Source: Haloferacaceae archaeon (GTDB taxonomy: Archaea; Halobacteriota; Halobacteria; Halobacteriales; Haloferacaceae). Taken from it: 6,743 nucleotides of DNA. Every line of letters begins with the position of its first letter. The stretch's first letter is position 1. The stretch lies in assembly GCA_018609965.1 (NCBI GenBank), contig JAHENP010000114.1, positions 1 to 6,743 of the forward strand. The letters are read 5' to 3'. Positions 5,914-6,743 of the stretch are shown in pieces. Both the position numbers and the translations under genes were made by a program. The notes under the pieces were generated by a model. That model was not told where the DNA came from, made no database searches, and saw only the letters and a list, made by a program, of their open reading frames with translations.

Positions 5914-6200
5914 CTACCCTGACCTACCGCGCTCGGGGCTACCCGCCCCTCGCTTGTTGAGGACAGGGCTTCCTGTTTCTGCGTCGGAGCTTGTATCCGA
6001 CGTGGACACAGCGGCTCTAGACTCCGCAGGCGGCTTCCCTTTACGGGTGGTTCGGAGTGTCCCACTCCTACCGGATGGACACTCAGCCACAACCGAGGGT
6101 GCGCGCTTCTTGTCGCGCTTGAACACCGCCGGAAGCGTGGTGAGCATCGTACTACCGACATCGACCGCAGGGGTAGTAAGGCTATGCCGTGTAGTGAAAC
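5914..6200 (-). pseudogene. Degenerate 3' end of a tnpB gene
   Basis: One minus frame is open from a TAG near 6206 down to the TAG at 5914-5916. Its end reads K-P-P-A-E-S-R-A-A-V...D-A-E-T-G-S-P-V-L-N-K-R-G, like the variable tails of haloarchaeal TnpB proteins (xVETGSPxLKE). A different minus frame across ~6068-6040 reads VGVGHSEPPVKG, which resembles the segment that normally precedes this tail in those proteins. The match therefore switches frame near 6035-6050, which indicates an indel. All catalytic regions of TnpB are missing. Assignment rests on remembered family patterns and is inference; the stretch above 6080 may be unrelated. Confidence 0.5.
5917..5968. repeat. End hairpin 1 of the TnpB element
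   Basis: CCCTGACCT (5917-5925) pairs with AGGACAGGG (5960-5968) at 8 of 9 positions, enclosing a GC-rich inner palindrome around GGGGCTACCCGCCCC. Subterminal hairpins like this are the transposase recognition structures of IS200/IS605 elements. Confidence 0.6.
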
Positions 6201-6210
6201 TAAAACGATG

Positions 6211-6220
6211 ACAGCGCTGT
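6211..6220. repeat. Perfect 10-bp palindrome ACAGCGCTGT
   Basis: A perfect dyad directly beside end hairpin 2, at the junction between it and the tnpB remnant. It could be a protein site or a junction scar; it may also be chance. Confidence 0.3.
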
Positions 6221-6222
6221 AT

Positions 6223-6265
6223 CCCCGCCCTACTCGCTCACTTCGCTCGCTCCTTGAGGACGGGG
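6223..6265. repeat. End hairpin 2, homologous to hairpin 1
   Basis: CCCCGCCCT (6223-6231) pairs with AGGACGGGG (6257-6265) at 8 of 9 positions, with an inner CTCGCTCACTTCGCTCGCT near-palindrome. The 3' arm context CTTGAGGACGGGGGCTTAGC mirrors GTTGAGGACAGGGCTTCC of hairpin 1 in the same orientation. This exact kind of sequence borders many haloarchaeal IS1341 elements. Confidence 0.65.
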
Positions 6266-6302
6266 GCTTAGCGCCTATATCCAGCTAAACGACCTTTTTG
6301 TC

Positions 6303-6335
6303 TCCTTGGGTGCGCGCGGGGCGCGCACCCAAGGA
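6303..6335. repeat. Perfect 15-bp GC-rich hairpin flanked by T5 and A6
   Basis: TCCTTGGGTGCGCGC (6303-6317), loop GGG, then its exact complement (6321-6335). It is preceded by TTTTT (6295-6299) and followed by AAAAAA. On neither strand does a T tract follow the stem, so it is not a standard terminator. The flanking T and A runs could extend the stem past a short GTC bulge. It looks like a stable structured element or mobile-element scar. Confidence 0.8.
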
Positions 6336-6348
6336 AAAAATGTCGATC

Positions 6349-6385
6349 AAAAAGCGCGAGCGCGCCGCAAGGCGGCGCGCTCGCG
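6349..6385 (-). terminator. Strong hairpin plus T tract, minus-strand terminator
   Basis: CGCGAGCGCGCCGC (6355-6368), loop AAG, then a perfect 14-bp complementary arm (6372-6385). On the minus strand the stem is followed by C then TTTTT (6353-6349), and a further T6 occurs at 6341-6336. That is a textbook stem plus U-run layout for stopping leftward transcription arriving from the right edge, although archaeal termination depends mainly on the T tract. Confidence 0.55.
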
Positions 6386-6403
6386 TCTGCTGTCGTAGTG
6401 CTG

Positions 6404-6590
6404 GACCGTCTCCGCTCCACGGCCGCCTCCGCTCCGTGACCGCACCACACCGCGACCGTCTCCGCTCCACGGCCGCCTCCGCTCCGCGACCGCACCACAC
6501 CGCGACCGCCTCCGCTCCACGGCCGCCTCCGCTCCGCGACCGCGCCACACCGCGACCGTCTCCGCTCCGCGGCCGCCTCCGCACCGCACA
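6404..6590. repeat. 50-bp tandem repeat, ~3.7 copies, with 17-nt substructure
   Basis: Units begin at 6404, 6454, 6504 and 6554 with GACCGYCTCCGCTCC; the last is cut short at ~6590. Copies differ at only a few positions (for example GTGACC or GCGACC, and CCACGG or CCGCGG). Each unit divides into 17+17+16 nt: GACCGTCTCCGCTCCAC, GGCCGCCTCCGCTCCGT, GACCGCACCACACCGC. The 50-bp period is not a multiple of three, so each copy shifts frame. The long Arg/Pro- or Glu/Arg-rich open frames seen on both strands reflect the lack of stops in this GC-rich repeat and are not genes. Confidence 0.92.
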
Positions 6591-6743
6591 GTTGTTTCTG
6601 TTTGTCCACGGAGCGTCGCTGTGAGAACATGTGATGTCGTGTCGTGGGACGGCGTGTGCGAGCGGGACGCTGTCTGCGTGGTGTCGGGAACAGCGTCGTC
6701 TGTGGACTCTGCGAATCTGACGGCGTTCAGCCCTCTCGTTCCA
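6591..6743. other. Unresolved tail, possible partial gene
   Basis: No confident gene. On the plus strand a frame from GTG 6621 stays open to the window edge (starts V-R-T-C-D-V-V-S-W-D-G-V). On the minus strand a frame entering from the edge (L-N-A-V-R-F-A-E-S-T-D-D-A-V-P) is also open and runs into the repeat. Third-position G/C bias is moderate in both, so neither can be preferred from this window. Confidence 0.25.

Larger units (their letters stand above)
5910..6275 (-). mobile_element. Decayed IS1341-type (IS200/IS605 family, TnpB-only) element
   Basis: Read on the minus strand, the region ends in GGTCAGGGTAGTTCAC (5910), the kind of right end that follows haloarchaeal tnpB genes. Its interior carries TnpB C-terminal-like peptide (see the pseudogene entry). 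A second end-like segment lies at 6223-6270: ...CGTCCTCAAGGAGCG...GAGTAGGGCGGGG on the minus strand, preceded by CGCTAAGCCC. No complete tnpB, no RuvC-like motifs and no TnpA are present, so it cannot be active on its own. The left boundary near 6275 is a guess. TnpB-type elements encode a reRNA/omega RNA over their right end, and a fossil of one may lie here on the minus strand. Confidence 0.6.

Noticed and set aside
5870..6211. Plus-strand open frame of 113 residues across the mobile-element remnant
   Set aside because: It starts inside the Cys-rich gene in another phase and has no family-like pattern; the TnpB-like signal is on the minus strand.
6404..6590. CRISPR array
   Set aside because: The units are contiguous with no unique spacers between repeats; this is a plain tandem repeat with internal substructure.
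6268..6630. Overlapping open frames on both strands across the repeats
   Set aside because: All are low-complexity Arg/Ala/Glu or Pro translations of the 50-bp repeat and the hairpins, with the period out of phase with codons.

Overview
The window reads as chromosome of a haloarchaeon. The evidence is strong G/C bias at third codon positions, acidic proteins, an archaeal BRE/TATA promoter (minus strand, 3931-3948), a tRNA-His that encodes its own G-1 but no CCA tail, the archaea-specific pair Rpa3 and its associated OB-fold protein, and a decayed haloarchaeal IS1341-type (TnpB) element. I cannot name the genus.

Left part (1-1181, minus strand). The window opens inside a large gene whose first ~332 codons are visible. 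They show a PD-(D/E)xK nuclease domain followed by the helical start of an Eco57I-type methyltransferase, which fits a type IIG (fused restriction and methylation) enzyme. The gene points away from the 3' end of tRNA-His(GTG) and starts only ~110 bp from it. That layout is typical of a defence island anchored at a tRNA attachment site.

Core part (1306-3871). A small conserved protein with a Cys/His cluster (+) converges on, and overlaps by 4 bp, a ribbon-helix-helix/coiled-coil protein (-). The RHH gene lies downstream of the tightly coupled rpa3-rpap3 pair (-), which encodes single-stranded DNA-binding machinery and has the clearest promoter in the window.

Sensory part (4097-5909, plus strand). 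A FIST (N plus C) sensory protein is followed by an unrecognised 80-residue helical protein and a 99-residue protein rich in Cys and Arg. No kinase or receptor partner is present.

Right part (5910-6743). There is no confident intact gene here. It holds the degenerate 3' end of a TnpB element on the minus strand, two homologous end hairpins 306 bp apart, and two very strong GC hairpins. One of those hairpins has a T tract in the minus direction and looks like a terminator. These are followed by ~3.7 copies of a 50-bp tandem repeat that is itself built from three ~17-nt subunits. Long open frames over this repeat are artefacts. The last ~150 bp are unresolved.

I see no clearly new multi-gene system. 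The best candidates for a second look are the tRNA-anchored type IIG gene, the FIST plus small helical protein pair, and the layered mobile-element and repeat region at the right end.
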